From assembly GCA_028532985.1 (NCBI GenBank), contig JANCIK010000010.1:2046001-2110000 (forward strand): a DNA stretch of 64,000 nt, read 5' to 3'. Positions 34,773 to 46,397 of this stretch are shown piece after piece. The DNA comes from Stropharia rugosoannulata (taxonomy: Eukaryota > Basidiomycota > Agaricomycetes > Agaricales > Strophariaceae). Both the position numbers and the translations under genes were made by a program. The first letter of the stretch is position 1. The number at the start of each line of letters is the position of its first letter. Under the pieces are notes generated by a model, which saw only the letters and a program-made list of their open reading frames with translations, was not told the DNA's origin and made no database searches.

Positions 34773-36566
34773 ATGTCGCCATCTCGCCCCAGTTCTCGAC
34801 GAAACTCGTCTAGTAGTTTCAAACCGTATACTCGCGGCGTGACCCCCATCTTGGTGCCCGCGGATTCCTCCCCTCCGCCTCCCGAAGTCAAGTGGACCAG
34901 CCCTAACGAGCGTCCCGGGTTTCCCACCTATGCACAATACAAGCAGGTCGAGACGGCCTATCTCCAGTCGCTCACCCCGCGAAGGCAGGGCAAGGCATTG
35001 ATCTCGCAGGCTCTGTTTGACCGCATCTGGGATGTTCTCCACCAGCCCGAATCTCAGGGAGAGACTGCCCAATTTCGCTTCTGGGCCCGTAAGATGTTTA
35101 CTATAAGTAAGACACACCGCGTCACCCTTGGCGTCGTCGACGACAAAGACGAGACTCCGAACGAGGTTCTTCTGCACGATAACCTTCTCGTGGCCATTCA
35201 GGAGCAGCTCTACGATCTTCTTTGCTACTGTCATGGGAGCACTGGACACGGCGGTCGTGACAAGACTTGCGCGCTTATCCGCAAGCATTATACCTGGGTT
35301 CCTAAAGATCTGGTCTCCAATTTCATCAAAGCCTGTCCTACTTGTATCATGAAGAAGTGTGGCAATCTAGACTCTGTCAACCTAGCCAGTCAGGTCCATA
35401 ACGATGTGAAACCTCTTGAGGAGACTACTTTACCTGCTATCAGAGACTTCTTCCAGAATATGTACCCTACTGCTGGCGCTATACCTGCTCAGTTCCCTGG
35501 AGATCCAGTACCCTGGCCGAGCATGGGCGAGCAAAGAGATACGCCTATGTCACCTAGTGCTATGCTGGCTGACGATCCGCTTGAGGCAGCTTACCGCGAA
35601 GCCGTGATCAGAGCTCGTGGGGTCAAGGCGAATTTGGGTAATCTTGGAGGACCTTCTAACATGAGGCTGCCCAACACTTTTCCGATGTCTCGCGAAGTGT
35701 CGCTCTATAAGGGCCTACCTAATGGTTGGCAGTTCAGGCACCCAGACTACGAAACCGCCTATGCAGAGTTTATGCGCACGAAGGACCTACCCGTCGTGGA
35801 GGAAGCCCCGTCTAGTTTAAAGCGTCCGCGAGTGCCTAGCATCCTGCCGCTCTGGGGACCAGACCAATACCCTCATCCTGAGATGGAGTCTCTTGAGAAT
35901 GACGCTGAGTCGTTGGAGGTAAGCCCGCGCACCGTGCAGGCACCGAGCAACGTCCCGCGCCCCGAAACCATGCAGTACTTGCTCATGTCCTCCGAGTCGA
36001 CAAAGAAGGACCTGCACGAATACGTTCCCCAGATCGACCCAGCGCTCATTCACTACTCACACTCGCAGCCGCATGAGCATCAGCCGGAGCACGGCGCCGC
36101 GACGCACTCGCCTTCGATCGCCGACGTGCATACGCCTGCTCCCGCTCTGCCGCCAGCATCGCTCAAGCGTGCAGCGGCACCCCTCAGGCTCAACCTCGAG
36201 TTCCCCTCCGAGAAGACATTCCAGGCCCTGTTCGCGTACAGAGAGAGCCTGGGCGACGGCAACCTCACACCAGACAGCCCGCTCATGGCTTGGCACCCGG
36301 GGAACCCCAGCCCGGCAAGCAGTGAGGCGAGCGCGAGCACCAGTAGCTCGCGGCTGTCCGCGTTTCCCCTCGGGGGATCGGCGGCGTCTAGCAATGCGAC
36401 AACGCCGGCGAGCTCTGCGCTGCCGACTCCTGTTGACGAGTGCGTCGGAGGAGAAGGCGCCAGTGACATGGTCAAGGGCAAGCAGCGCGTCATGGCGCCC
36501 GAGTATAACGAGGAAGAAGAGCTGAGTGGTGGCATGGAGGCTATATGCGGCCTCAGAACTGCCTGA
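34773..36566 (+). CDS. single-exon protein with integrase-type H2C2 zinc-binding domain
   Basis: An intact 597-residue frame. Residues about 130-195 carry 'CYCHGSTGHGGRDKTCALI' and 'FIKACPTCIMKK', the H-x4-H...C-x2-C zinc-binding module that precedes the catalytic core of retroviral-like integrases. No DDE catalytic core, reverse transcriptase or protease follows; the remaining 400 residues are Pro/Ser-rich with the block 'YKGLPNGWQFRHPDYETAY'. There are no long terminal repeats in view, and the frame is undamaged, unlike the nearby transposons. I infer a domesticated gene that kept only the zinc-binding module, perhaps as a chromatin or DNA-binding protein, but function is unknown. N-terminal 'VKWTSPNERPGFPTYAQYK' is a further conserved-looking block. 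A remnant of a Ty3-type element is the alternative. Confidence 0.7.
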   Translation: MSPSRPSSRRNSSSSFKPYTRGVTPILVPADSSPPPPEVKWTSPNERPGFPTYAQYKQVETAYLQSLTPRRQGKALISQALFDRIWDVLHQPESQGETAQFRFWARKMFTISKTHRVTLGVVDDKDETPNEVLLHDNLLVAIQEQLYDLLCYCHGSTGHGGRDKTCALIRKHYTWVPKDLVSNFIKACPTCIMKKCGNLDSVNLASQVHNDVKPLEETTLPAIRDFFQNMYPTAGAIPAQFPGDPVPWPSMGEQRDTPMSPSAMLADDPLEAAYREAVIRARGVKANLGNLGGPSNMRLPNTFPMSREVSLYKGLPNGWQFRHPDYETAYAEFMRTKDLPVVEEAPSSLKRPRVPSILPLWGPDQYPHPEMESLENDAESLEVSPRTVQAPSNVPRPETMQYLLMSSESTKKDLHEYVPQIDPALIHYSHSQPHEHQPEHGAATHSPSIADVHTPAPALPPASLKRAAAPLRLNLEFPSEKTFQALFAYRESLGDGNLTPDSPLMAWHPGNPSPASSEASASTSSSRLSAFPLGGSAASSNATTPASSALPTPVDECVGGEGASDMVKGKQRVMAPEYNEEEELSGGMEAICGLRTA

Positions 36567-36970
36567 TGGATATACCCTCTGCAGAGTTCTCACATCTGCT
36601 GCAAGTCCTAATCGTATCTGTGGTTGCGCCATTATCTTTTATATCTTTTAAGCTTATATGCGAATTATATTATATTTCCCGATTCCTTCTCTTTTCTGGT
36701 AATCCACAATGTGCCATACTTTAGATATCCGACTTGTATCATGCCTGGTTTAATAGCAGTCCCTATGAACTTTGACAATCTATATTTTGGATGAGCGCTT
36801 GAGTGTTTGTCTTCCATTTGGACACATTGTACAGGTCTGCTATTGTGCGATACGTAATAAATAATACAGTTCAAGAGTTGTGAAGACATATCTGGTTTAT
36901 GATGGACAAACTTCGGTGGACATTTTTATCATTGTGCACGCTCCTTGAATGCCCGGCCGCTCTAAAGTTC
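36567..36970. other. convergent 3' flanks, no gene recognised
   Basis: AT-rich space between the zinc-domain gene (plus) and the KA1-only gene (minus), which converge here. It probably carries both polyadenylation regions. Confidence 0.45.
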
Positions 36971-37728
36971 TCATTGATTGAGCTCGGCCCGTCTATGAAA
37001 TTGAAATTGTAAGCGTTCAATCGCCATGAAATGAATGAAGGTATACCGGTACGCACTCTCGAATAGTGTTGTAAATGAAACTATAGCTTTTTAGGTTGCC
37101 TTTTAGTCGCCGAATATCGAGGCTGTAAGTATCTTTTAGGCCTGCTAGCTGGGTCACCTCGACCGAAAAGCGAACTTCCGCCATAGAATCGTCTGACGGG
37201 GACCCATATAGCACCTTTCCGGCGTCAGCCATTGGGAAGCATGGAATCTGTACGCGGGGCGAATTAGCGCTTTGTTCGCTTTGTCTCTCCATCCCGGACG
37301 TCGCCTGAAACACTCACAGTTGGGGTGTCCATGAAGTCAGGGGAGCTGACGCGTTCGGGGCTCACCGCATCCAATTTCGATGACGTCTGTGTCTGCGTCG
37401 GTGCGGCGGCAGGGGCATCTGCGGCGGCGCCCTTCTGTGGCCTTACACATCGGTAGCGATACTTGCTCTCTTTCTGCACCTCAACGCCCATGTCTTGCAG
37501 GATGGCGTCCACCTGCTTCATAATCGCCGGTGGCGGGCGGGTTGTGATTGTCGTCTGGTCAATGGCACCGCGGTGAAAATCGAGCACGTCGCCGTCCAGG
37601 GCGGGAGCTACTGGGTCTAGGCTCTCTGTAGATAGCTCGGAGGTGGATAGCACGGAAGTGGTGTCAACAACATCGGTGCTGGCTTGAGGCGCGTTGTCGG
37701 TCGTGTTCATCGTCGTGGTAGTCGTCAT
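36971..37728 (-). CDS. stand-alone KA1-domain protein, paralogue of the kinase C-terminus
   Basis: Three exons, 37728-37318, 37247-37057 and 36992-36971 (introns 70 and 64 nt), encode 207 residues from the ATG at 37728; the frame is open upstream to 37872. After a Thr/Asp-rich head comes 'GAIDQTTITTRPPPAIMK', 'GVEVQKESKYRYRCVR', then after a linker 'EVRFSVEVTQLAGLKDTYSL' and 'DIRRLKGNLKSYSFIYN', ending 'ERAELNQ'. All blocks, and the positions of the last two introns, match the end of the kinase gene at 39107-43000. KA1 domains bind acidic phospholipids and often hold kinases in an inactive state. Here there is no kinase domain, so the product could compete for membrane or kinase binding. The clean introns argue for a live gene; expression is not proven. 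Confidence 0.75.
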
Positions 37729-39106
37729 GCTCGTTAATGCAATATCTGTGCCCAGGAAGCGGTGTAAATTTCGGCGAAGTGCTAGGCCCGTTGGACGGCC
37801 ACAGTTAGAACCGCACACACCTTGGCTCGAGAAGATTTCGGCTCCAACAGCAGCAGGCTGTGCACAAATCACTGGGGTTCGTCAAAAAAGCTCGTGATGA
37901 TAGCGCGAATGGAAGCAGGAATGGAGGCAATGGCTTTCGATCGTCTTCAATGATCCACTTGCTTTTTTAAAGTGTGGGCAGGCTTGCTTTTCTCAGGCTT
38001 ACACACAAACCGATGAGACCACATCAACACTTGCGCGTAGTGTCAAACAACAATTATAGACCCATAAATCATGATACTCAAGCCAGCAGATTTGTGACAA
38101 GGAAAGCAGTATACCAGTGGGCCAAACGACGGACCCAGGTTTCCCTGTAGTAGTACTACCAAATGAGTCGATGGCTGTTGGTATCAGACGTGGGACTCAC
38201 ACCAAACAGCTGAACGAAAAAGTAGTGTAATGTATTGGTAACAGCTGCTGTAACATATCTGGTAATCAAACCAGCTTAATAACTAGTATATGTGTGAGTG
38301 GCGGTAGTGATAGTTTTGTAGATGAGAAACAGATGATGGCTGCTGCTACCAACAAAGGGGCATGGGATCATTTCCTGAAGCATATGTGATGTAGGCGGTT
38401 TTAAATAGGGCGCTGGGCCTGATGATAAGTATGCCATAAAACGGCCGGGAAGTAATAAGTGGTTTGTCACGGTCCAAGATTTAAGCAGGCAAAGTGTGCT
38501 TGCATCCAACTTGCATCCGAGAATTAAATATTGGTGGTGGTTGCGGCACAAGAAACCTGATAGCCCTGGGATGGAAACAAGCTAGACGGACCCAAAAAGT
38601 TTGGTCAAGATAAAAGAAAAAAGATTGCATTGGAGTAATAAAACATGTCGCGAAGATGAACATAGGGAAGGTAGGGATCACAGGTAACATTTTTGTAGGT
38701 GCTTTGTACGGGTAGACGAAGCTGGACTCGAACTGAAATTGGAAGATTCTGACGGCTTGGAAGAAAAAAATTCTGGGTCAATTAGGGTATTTGTAAGTAA
38801 AGGGGTCCAATATGGGAGGAAAAGCAGGATATCAGATTGAGACAGGATATAGAAAGGAAGAATAATTATTTAAGCAGCAGAGTTCAATGAAAAGAGGGAA
38901 CAAAAGAAACTGAAAAAGGGGAAGAAGGAAAAGATAATCACAGCGAAACAATGTTCCAAAAATCAAGAGGAGTCCAGGGAGGATGTGGAGATGGGAAGGA
39001 CTATACTAGCCCGAAGAACAGATAGCTAACAATAGAAACTGGATGTTTAACAGCGTAGATGTACATACAAGGGCCAAAAAGCCGCCTCCCAGTTTTCTAG
39101 AGGTTT
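37729..39106. other. intergenic, no gene recognised
   Basis: A minus-strand frame just upstream of 37728 is continuous with the KA1-only gene and might extend its N-terminus to 37872. The rest, to 39106, is promoter and 3' flank without motifs. Confidence 0.4.
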
Positions 39107-42100
39107 CTAAGCTTGAGTGGCAGAAAGATCGGCTCGCCTGTAACAAAGAAACAGTCAGCGGAAAGCACAGCATAGTACGGACTGATTGACGTACTCTCTA
39201 AGGGTATCATAAAGATACTTGTAGCTCCTCAGGTTTCCTTTAAGACGTCTGATGTCCAGACTAAAGGTATCATGTAATCCATCGAGCCTCGTCAGTTCGA
39301 CAGAGAAACGGACTTCATCACCCGCATCGCGGGTTGGGTCCCCATATGCCGTCATATCTGTCATGACCAGTGGTTCACTGACAACCACTGAGGTCTCGTC
39401 ATCGAACGCAAGCGATGGTTGCGACGACGAGGGACCTTGGTTTGATGAGACCTGGGACGACTGGCGACGCATGAGTAGACCGCGCAGCATGCCTCCAGTA
39501 GCTGAGAAGCTTGATGGGGATGGAACGGGCAGACCACGTTTGTCGACCTGGAAATCGTTAAATCACTTTCAACATCATATATACCAGGAGGGAAACTATA
39601 AAAACGTACCCCATTGGAAGCTGCACTGCCTACCATGGTCACCGCCGCTAAGCCAGGTCCATTGATCGCCGACGAAGGGATTGTTGCACCACTCATGGCT
39701 CCTTTCTTCTTCTTCACGCGCACGCAGCGGTACTTGTATTCACTTTCGAGCTGGGTCTCGATGCCCATTCCCTCAAGCACCTTCTTGACGTGCGCCATGA
39801 CCTCAGGCGGGGGTCGCGTCGTGATCGTCGTCTGGTCGACTGCCCCGTGGTGAATACGCAGCTTGCCATATGGATGCGCTCTGTCCTGTTGGTGGTGACT
39901 GTGGTGCGAGGAGCCGCCACCACCACCGCCGCCGCCGACGTTGACGGACTGGCGGAAGCGTGCGACAAAGCTCTGGGAGACAGAGGACTCCGTGGCTACG
40001 CTTGCAGTACGTTGCGGGTGGCCTGAGAACAGCGGGGATACTGGTGGGCGCGACGACACTGACGCAGATGCGGATGCGGGTGTGGTTACTACGACCTTGA
40101 CAGGGGTAGGGACCGCGAGCCCCGGCTCGCCACCAGGCACTGCAGACGCTGGAGGCCCCGCTTGGTTGACGTTGGTGTTGGACGATGCATAGCCCTTCTT
40201 GTATCTGTTCTGGGCAGGTGTACCGCCTTCTTGCTCTTTGCTGAAAGATTCGTCTTTCTCGTGGCCGAAGCCGAGCGAGTCTCTGCCCTTCGACTTGGTT
40301 CGGAACCATTGCATAACCTTTCTCGCCTTTGTACTGGATGCTTGCATACCATTCGCGTCGCCGAAGTCGTGTGTCGGTGAAAAGGGCGCCTCGGGAGGAG
40401 GCTGCGTGGACTGTACTGGAGGCAGAGTCGCACTCTTGAGGCCGGGGGATACAGATGGTTTGGCAGGAGCAGAATTGGCAATACTCGGGCCTTCTGTGGC
40501 CATAGGCGTTGAAGCCATCCTGCCTTTTCTGTTGCGCATGGACTTGGTGAACGGCTCGACCATTACTGTCAGGGTGTTCCTTCTGCTCTTGCTTGCTGGC
40601 CTCTCCGTGGCAACAGGGCTTAGCAGGACAGATGAAGCACTTCCCTTGCCATCTGAAGGCACGGGAGTTACGCTGCCATTTGGCGTAGTATGACCTTCGG
40701 CATTGATGTGAGTGGTTGCGGAGGTAGGCGTGCTCGGTGTACCAAGGTTGCCAAATATTTTAGAGAGGCCAATCCTGTCGAGACTAGATTTGCCCTTCCT
40801 GTGACCTTGTTTTTGGGAAGACACCGAGTTCTGGCTGCCGGTATCCTTGTCCTTGTCTTGTTGATCCTGCCCTGTCGACGGTACAACGGCAGGTGAAAGA
40901 ACGTTGACCTGAGGTGGTGGGTCGACAGGCTGTTGCGATATAACAGCAAAATCGGACGGACGAGACCTGCTCGACGGCGACCGATAGGATGAAGGTGCTT
41001 GTGCCTGTGCTGGAACGTTTACGACAACAGGAGATGGAGGCAGTGGCTTTCTGGTATCACCGCTGTATGAGGGCCGCCTTTCTTTAGTATGTACGTTAGC
41101 ACTCGAAGATGGACCGTCCTGGGACTGTTTCTGTGTTGTATCCTTCGGCTGACTCTGAGAGCCAGTTCTTTCACGCGTTTTCTTTTCCTGGCCCTTTTTG
41201 GGAGTCTTGGAGGGATCATCATATTCGACCTGAATGGTGTGACGAAAAGCACTTCCACCGCCGCCACTAGACGTCGCTTTATGTCCCTTAGGCGGTGTCG
41301 TGTTTACTTCCAGGTTGGCGCCTCCTCTAGACGCCTCAGATGATTGACGGGACTTAGAGCCGCTGCCAGAGCTAGAGACAACATTGGCAGTTGGCACACC
41401 TCCCGGCCCAGCGAAGGGGTCGTCCTCGCTAAGCCCAAGGGCAGCGGGACTATCATAGGTTTTACGGGACGTGCTCTGTTGTGGTGGTGTTGCTGTCGCG
41501 GCGCTTTGCGGAGAAGACAGAGTTTGGTCCGCGGACGAGTTGTAGAGGTACTCTGGTTGGGTCGAACGGCTGCGGCCTGCGCTCGAAGGAGGGACCCCAT
41601 GTTCGGGTCGTTGACTCTGCGTTCTCGATGGTGTGGGTGCTGCGTTGAGTGCAGCTTGTTGGCGTACTTGTCGTTGATACGCCAGACGCTTCTGGTGGTG
41701 TTGCTCCATGGCTGCTTTTTCCAGGTCTTCAACAGTTTTTCCAAATGCGTTCGGGATGCCGTCAGTACGGATATCGTGGTAGGCAGCTAACCATGGATGA
41801 CGCATCACACTGTCAAGTGTGGCACGACGAGCTGGATCTGGTACCAACATCAAGCTCAGCAAAGAGCGAGCTTCTTCAGAAATATAATCAGGGAAAGATA
41901 AAGGCGTGCTGACGATATACTTGTATAGGAGGTTGATATTATCGCCGTCTGGATTGGCGGGATCGTCGTCGAATGGAAGATAGCCTGCAAGCATAGCATA
42001 TAATATGACTCCGCAGCTCCAAATATCTACAGCGCTGCCGACATAAAGGCCTTCACTGATCACAAGTTCCGGGGCGGCATAGCAAGGGCTGCCGCAGGAG

Positions 42101-43000
42101 GTTTGCATAAGGTCATCCGATCGGTGCTCAAAGCGATTGGCAAAGCCGAAATCCGTAATAATAACATTACGGTGACGGTCCAGGAGTAGATTTTCGAGCT
42201 TGAGGTCGCGATGGACAATCTTCTTCTGGTGAATGTACCAGACTCCTGAAATGAGCTGAGAAAAGAGTTTGGCGGCGTCCCGTTCCCTTAGATAACGATG
42301 AGCAAGGATATGGTCGAAAAGCTCTCCTCCCGAAGCATATTCTAGAATAATTCCAATGTACTTGTCGGTTTCGATCACATCGTATAAACGAACGATGTTG
42401 GGGTGTTTGAGGGTCTGAACGGATGATCAGCGCGTCCCCCAGTAATACGGTGAACTCGCTCACCTTTAAAACCTCAATTTCTCTTTCTACTTTCGATAAT
42501 CGGACTGACGTGTCGACGTTGCCACGACGGATTAGTTTGACGGCAACTTCTTCTCCCCACTGGCTGTGCAAACCAAGTTTAACCTTCCCGAATTCACCCT
42601 CTCCTAGCGTTTGCAGTAGTAGGTATGGTCCAAACTTGGGAATTGTTCGACGTGGATGCGCTGCGGCGTAGGCTACAGCTGCTGGGTGCGAATAGACATC
42701 GGTGTACGGCGAGCTGTTCTCGTCGTGGGTTGAGTGAGATCCTTGTTGTTGGGCAGCCGCCGACGGCGATACCACCGAGTGCGATGCTCGCTGGCGGCGT
42801 GAAGCTGAAGATGGTGGGGGCGGATTTTGCGAGGCAGATCCCATTGTATGGGCCGCTACTGAGATTGGGCGCACATGCGACGCTGTTGGACCTGCAGAGT
42901 GGGCCGACGGCGTCGCTGGATGATGGTGTCGCGAAGGCCCTGGACTTGATTCCATGGATGGAATTTGAAGGCTTGCGTGTGGGTTGTTTCCGGTGGCCAT
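39107..43000 (-). CDS. KIN4-like serine/threonine kinase with C-terminal KA1 domain
   Basis: Four exons (43000-42464, 42414-39610, 39547-39195, 39137-39107) give 1241 residues. A Ser/Pro/His-rich head precedes the kinase domain at about residues 120-390: glycine loop 'GEGEFGKVKLG', 'VAVKLI' lysine, 'HRDLKLEN' catalytic loop, 'DFGFAN', 'CGSPCYAAPEL' and 'GYLPFDDDPANPDGDNINLL'. The last block is the signature that I associate with KIN4/FRK1 kinases of the CAMKL group, which act in spindle-position control in yeast. A 700-residue low-complexity Ser/Gln/Pro region follows, then the KA1 half-blocks 'GAVDQTTITTRPPPEVM', 'YKYRCVRVKKKKG' and 'EVRFSVELTRLDGLHDTFSL', and 'DIRRLKGNLRSYKYLYD'. All introns are GT-AG and in frame. 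It is intact. The assignment to KIN4 and not KIN1 or GIN4 rests on the activation-segment region; the biological role here is inferred. Confidence 0.88.
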
Positions 43001-44410
43001 CAGGTTGGGCTGTTGCTGAGTAACCGCGGATGGTGAGCTACCTAGGCAGCGAGCATAGCAGGAAACGATTCAGTCAGAGTACAGAACCGAGGAGGCTATC
43101 AAGCCCACCTCAATAGCTGGTTGCTGTGAGGGCACTGCGCGCGCTGTGCTGGCCACAAAAATGGATGGTGACAAGAGGCGATTCGAGTTCAACAAAACCA
43201 AGAACAGTACCGTGGGAACACCCCTCGTCCTGTCGTCGTTTTCAGGGGCTGCTCCGCAAACTCCTTTTCAGCAAAAGCAAACGACTGCAAATGACTGAAA
43301 ACGACTGAAAACGACGTAGAGTGTGTAGTTAACAGGAAACGTGGGGACGTGTTGTGACTTATAAAACATACTTCTCCATTCATCCTGTTAACCGTGATTT
43401 TTTGCCGCTGATCATTTATAATTGTCTTTCCTAACGACCATAGAAACAAAACAAAAAAATGATAGCCCTCATTGGCAGGCCCGAGGTGCTAGTAGTCTGT
43501 TTCCCTGCAGTGCCGCGTTTTCAGTGCTCTGAAGTATTTTCTGTTTATCTGTTATCCTGGAAATCATCAAGCGGCTCATGATTTATCAAAAGTGACCGGA
43601 AGATGGTCTAGAACTCGCACACTTTTCCTCCGTGCCCCTTTCTTGCTCTCCATATCATTTTGTTCACTCCATCGCGCGCACCGCGGATCATAGAATCTCT
43701 GGATATCCATGAGGACAAGAACACAGTGTTGGCATGCACAAGCAATTCTAACAAACAATGGTTAACGTTCAATAAGTGTTTCAATGTATGTGGTAAGGAC
43801 TCGTGAGGATTTCAAAGTCCAGGGAGCCAAGAAACCGACCCTTTGAAGCAGATCGCAACCAAGGAGCATGCCGAGCGTTGTTCAACTTCCGCCCGGAATT
43901 TTAAAAGTCACAAGTAGTACATAGTAAAGCGGCATCTTATTATCAGCTTGATCAAACCTCGGACGGTATACAAAGATCAAAACTAGCTGTCACTGCTGGC
44001 ACTGAACAGTGTTTTTAGGGAAAAAGCGATATGGTTTACATAATATATTTTTGGCCGCCTTTACTAGACAAAAAGGCATCGGGCTTTCTGCCCGAGGCAA
44101 TTTCTTACCTTTATGTAGTTGAAATAGGTATTTTTTTTCAAGATAAAATACGTCCTTTTGCACTTTTAACCGACATGGATAGTGGGTGCCAGCTAGAAAG
44201 TAGAGCAAACATCGTGAGCGCTTAATTAATACCACCGCTTAGTATGCCGGATTCTTATTCAGCCTCGGCTAATTACAGAATCGAGTAAGGCGCCGCCACA
44301 ACTTGAACAGCTGAGGTCTTCATGAGACCGAACAGAATGTAACAATTGAATACCCGTTGAAAATATAAATTGCAGGAAAGATAAGACAAGTCGTTCGACT
44401 CGTCGTTGCT
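43001..44410. other. divergent intergenic region, no gene recognised
   Basis: This separates the kinase gene (minus) from the FAD oxidase gene (plus) and carries both promoters. The near-repeats 'aaacgactg' around 43278-43312 (aaacgactgc, aatgactgaaaacgactgaaaacgac) are a short local tandem array. A TATA-like aaatataaat lies about 45 bp before the oxidase ATG. No coding features seen. Confidence 0.45.
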
Positions 44411-46397
44411 ATGCGCTCCATTATCTCTTCTTTGCTTCTCTGCACCTTAGCTTGCGGTACGGTCTTGTCGCAACAAGTGCCCTTCCTGCCAGACGCGATA
44501 TGCTCTCGTATATCACAGACCATATCCGCAGCGAGCTCTGTGTACTATCCAGGTGGGTTTGCGTCTCAAACCATTCATCTAGAATTTACTAACGTTGACG
44601 TATACATGGCAGGCGATGAATTGTACGAGAAAGGTCTGCATCACTACGCGAGCTCGAGCTCCCAGCGATCGAAGTGTGTTGTTGAAGCGGGCACGTCGTT
44701 CGACGTCGGCGCTATTGTGAGCACTCTCTTTCTCTGATACAAAAACAACCTGAATTGAGCCACATAGTAGATTGTCCTTTTAGGAGAGACCAGGACACCT
44801 TTTGCGGTATAGATTGTTAATATTTCTCATCTGTTTTCTTATTGTTTTCAGGTAAAGGGAGGAGGGCACTCCACCAATGCTGGTTTTTCTTCTACGCCAG
44901 AGGTTCACCTCTCAATGTACCGCTTTTCCGAGATAGATTACAATTCATCTGCGCAGACAGTTGAAATTGGCGCTGGTCTAATTTGGGATGACGTTTATGC
45001 TGCGCTCGAGCTGTATGGGGTAAATGTCCTCGGCTCGCGGGTCACCGGAATCGGTGTGGCGGGGTTTACTTTGGGAGGAGGCAGGCAATTCACTTCACCG
45101 TTGCACGCCGGCCACATTAACTATTATCACTACAGGTTATTCCTGGAAAACAAACCAATACGGACTTGCAGTAGACAACGTCGTCGCATTTGAACTCGTT
45201 CAACCAAATGGGCGCGTCGTATCAGTAACAAACTCGTCCGAACCAGTGCTCTTCTTCGGGCTCAAAGGCGGGATGAATAACTTTGTGCGCTCAATTCCGT
45301 ATCCAGTTATGGACTCAAAAAGCTTGAGCTGATAGATGGAAAACAGGGAGTAGTAACTAAATTTACAGTAAAAGCACACCCACAAACAGAAGTTTGGGTA
45401 ATGATCCTGTGTGCCTGTTCTAATGCATGAATTACTGACGAGGTGGCAGGGTGGTAGTATATACAACCTAGAGTCAAGTCTTCCTGAGATAGCAGCCGCG
45501 GCAATTACCTTCCAAGAAACGGTGACCGATCCCAAGGCTGGAATTATCATAGCGTATAATTACGTCCCTAGCGCGGGGCAAGTAAGTTCATCCAGCTTTT
45601 CTTTATCCTGAGCTGCAGATTAAAGGGAACAATGCAGATTATAACCACCCAGATGCTATTTTACGATGCACCGAACCCGCCTCCGGGGATATTCGACTCG
45701 TTCTTGAAGATACCATACATATCGTTTGATGTCAAAACTAGAAGCTTCTTGTCTTTAATCCACGCGACGCCATCCAACTCGACCATGGGGGCGAGGTAAG
45801 TCGTTCGCCCTTTCTGCAGAGAGAGGTCACACGGAAGCTTAATATCTTTCAAATGATTTTCATTACCCAGAGCTGTATATCAAGGATTTCCAATTCTTTC
45901 ATTAACACCCGGTGTATCAGCTATTATCATAAATGAAACCAGGGTAACGCCCTCTTGCATTTCATGTAATTGCTACCGCTAACCTAATACAATCACAGTT
46001 TTGGGGCAAGCGACTAGCAGATAATACAGAAGTGTCCCTATCCTACGACATCGAAATGTTTGTCCCATCAATCTACTCGCACAACACCGACCGCACAGCA
46101 TTTCCACCGACGCGCAACGTCTTCTTCCAGCCATTCAACATGGCGTATACTTGGAACTCTTCCGATTTTGATGCGCTTTACCATGATGCGGCAGTGGCAA
46201 GCTCGAACCACATCCGTAGGGCTGCAATTGCGGATGGCCAGGAAGCGCTCGCTTGGACGCCTAATTACCCGAACTATGCGATTGCAGGCACGCCTCTGGA
46301 GGAGATGTACGGAGATAACTTAGATGCGCTTCGTAGATTGAAGGCGCGCATTGATCCTTCTGATATCATGGGTCTGGCAGGAGGGTGGAAATTTTGA
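44411..46397 (+). CDS. secreted FAD-linked oxidase (PCMH / berberine-bridge type)
   Basis: Nine exons (44411-44552, 44613-44716, 44852-45080, 45136-45284, 45347-45397, 45450-45581, 45638-45795, 45871-45943, 45999-46397) make 478 residues. The N-terminus 'MRSIISSLLLCTLACGTVLS' is a signal peptide. The FAD-binding part has 'VKGGGHSTNAGFSSTP' (the His of GGGH is the usual covalent flavin attachment), 'AGLIWDDVYAALE', 'RVTGIGVAGFTLGGGYSW' and 'NQYGLAVDNVVAFELV'. The place of the second, cysteinyl attachment in bicovalent enzymes reads IGVAG, so only single attachment is likely. The C-terminal block 'NPNYAI'-like 'PNYPNYAIAGTPLEEMYG' and 'ARIDPSDIMGLAGGWKF' is typical. Such enzymes oxidise sugars, alkaloids or secondary metabolites with O2. 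Intron 45081-45135 has a GC donor. The tandem P450s next door make a shared oxidative pathway possible but unproven. Confidence 0.88.

Noticed and set aside
36057..36632. Arg-rich frames on both strands inside the zinc-binding-domain gene
   Set aside because: GC-rich third positions give long alternative frames; the 597-residue frame with the H2C2 domain explains the region.
37264..37872. Longer N-terminus for the KA1-only gene, from ATG at 37872
   Set aside because: The additional 48 residues show no similarity to the kinase and no family pattern; the start at 37728 in the low-complexity head is preferred, though not proven.
39941..41790. Several plus-strand frames over the kinase gene
   Set aside because: All lie opposite the low-complexity region of the kinase and have no independent support.
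43275..43315. Short repeated aaacgactg units as a possible array
   Set aside because: Only three or four imperfect copies without spacers; a minor local duplication, not a CRISPR or satellite.
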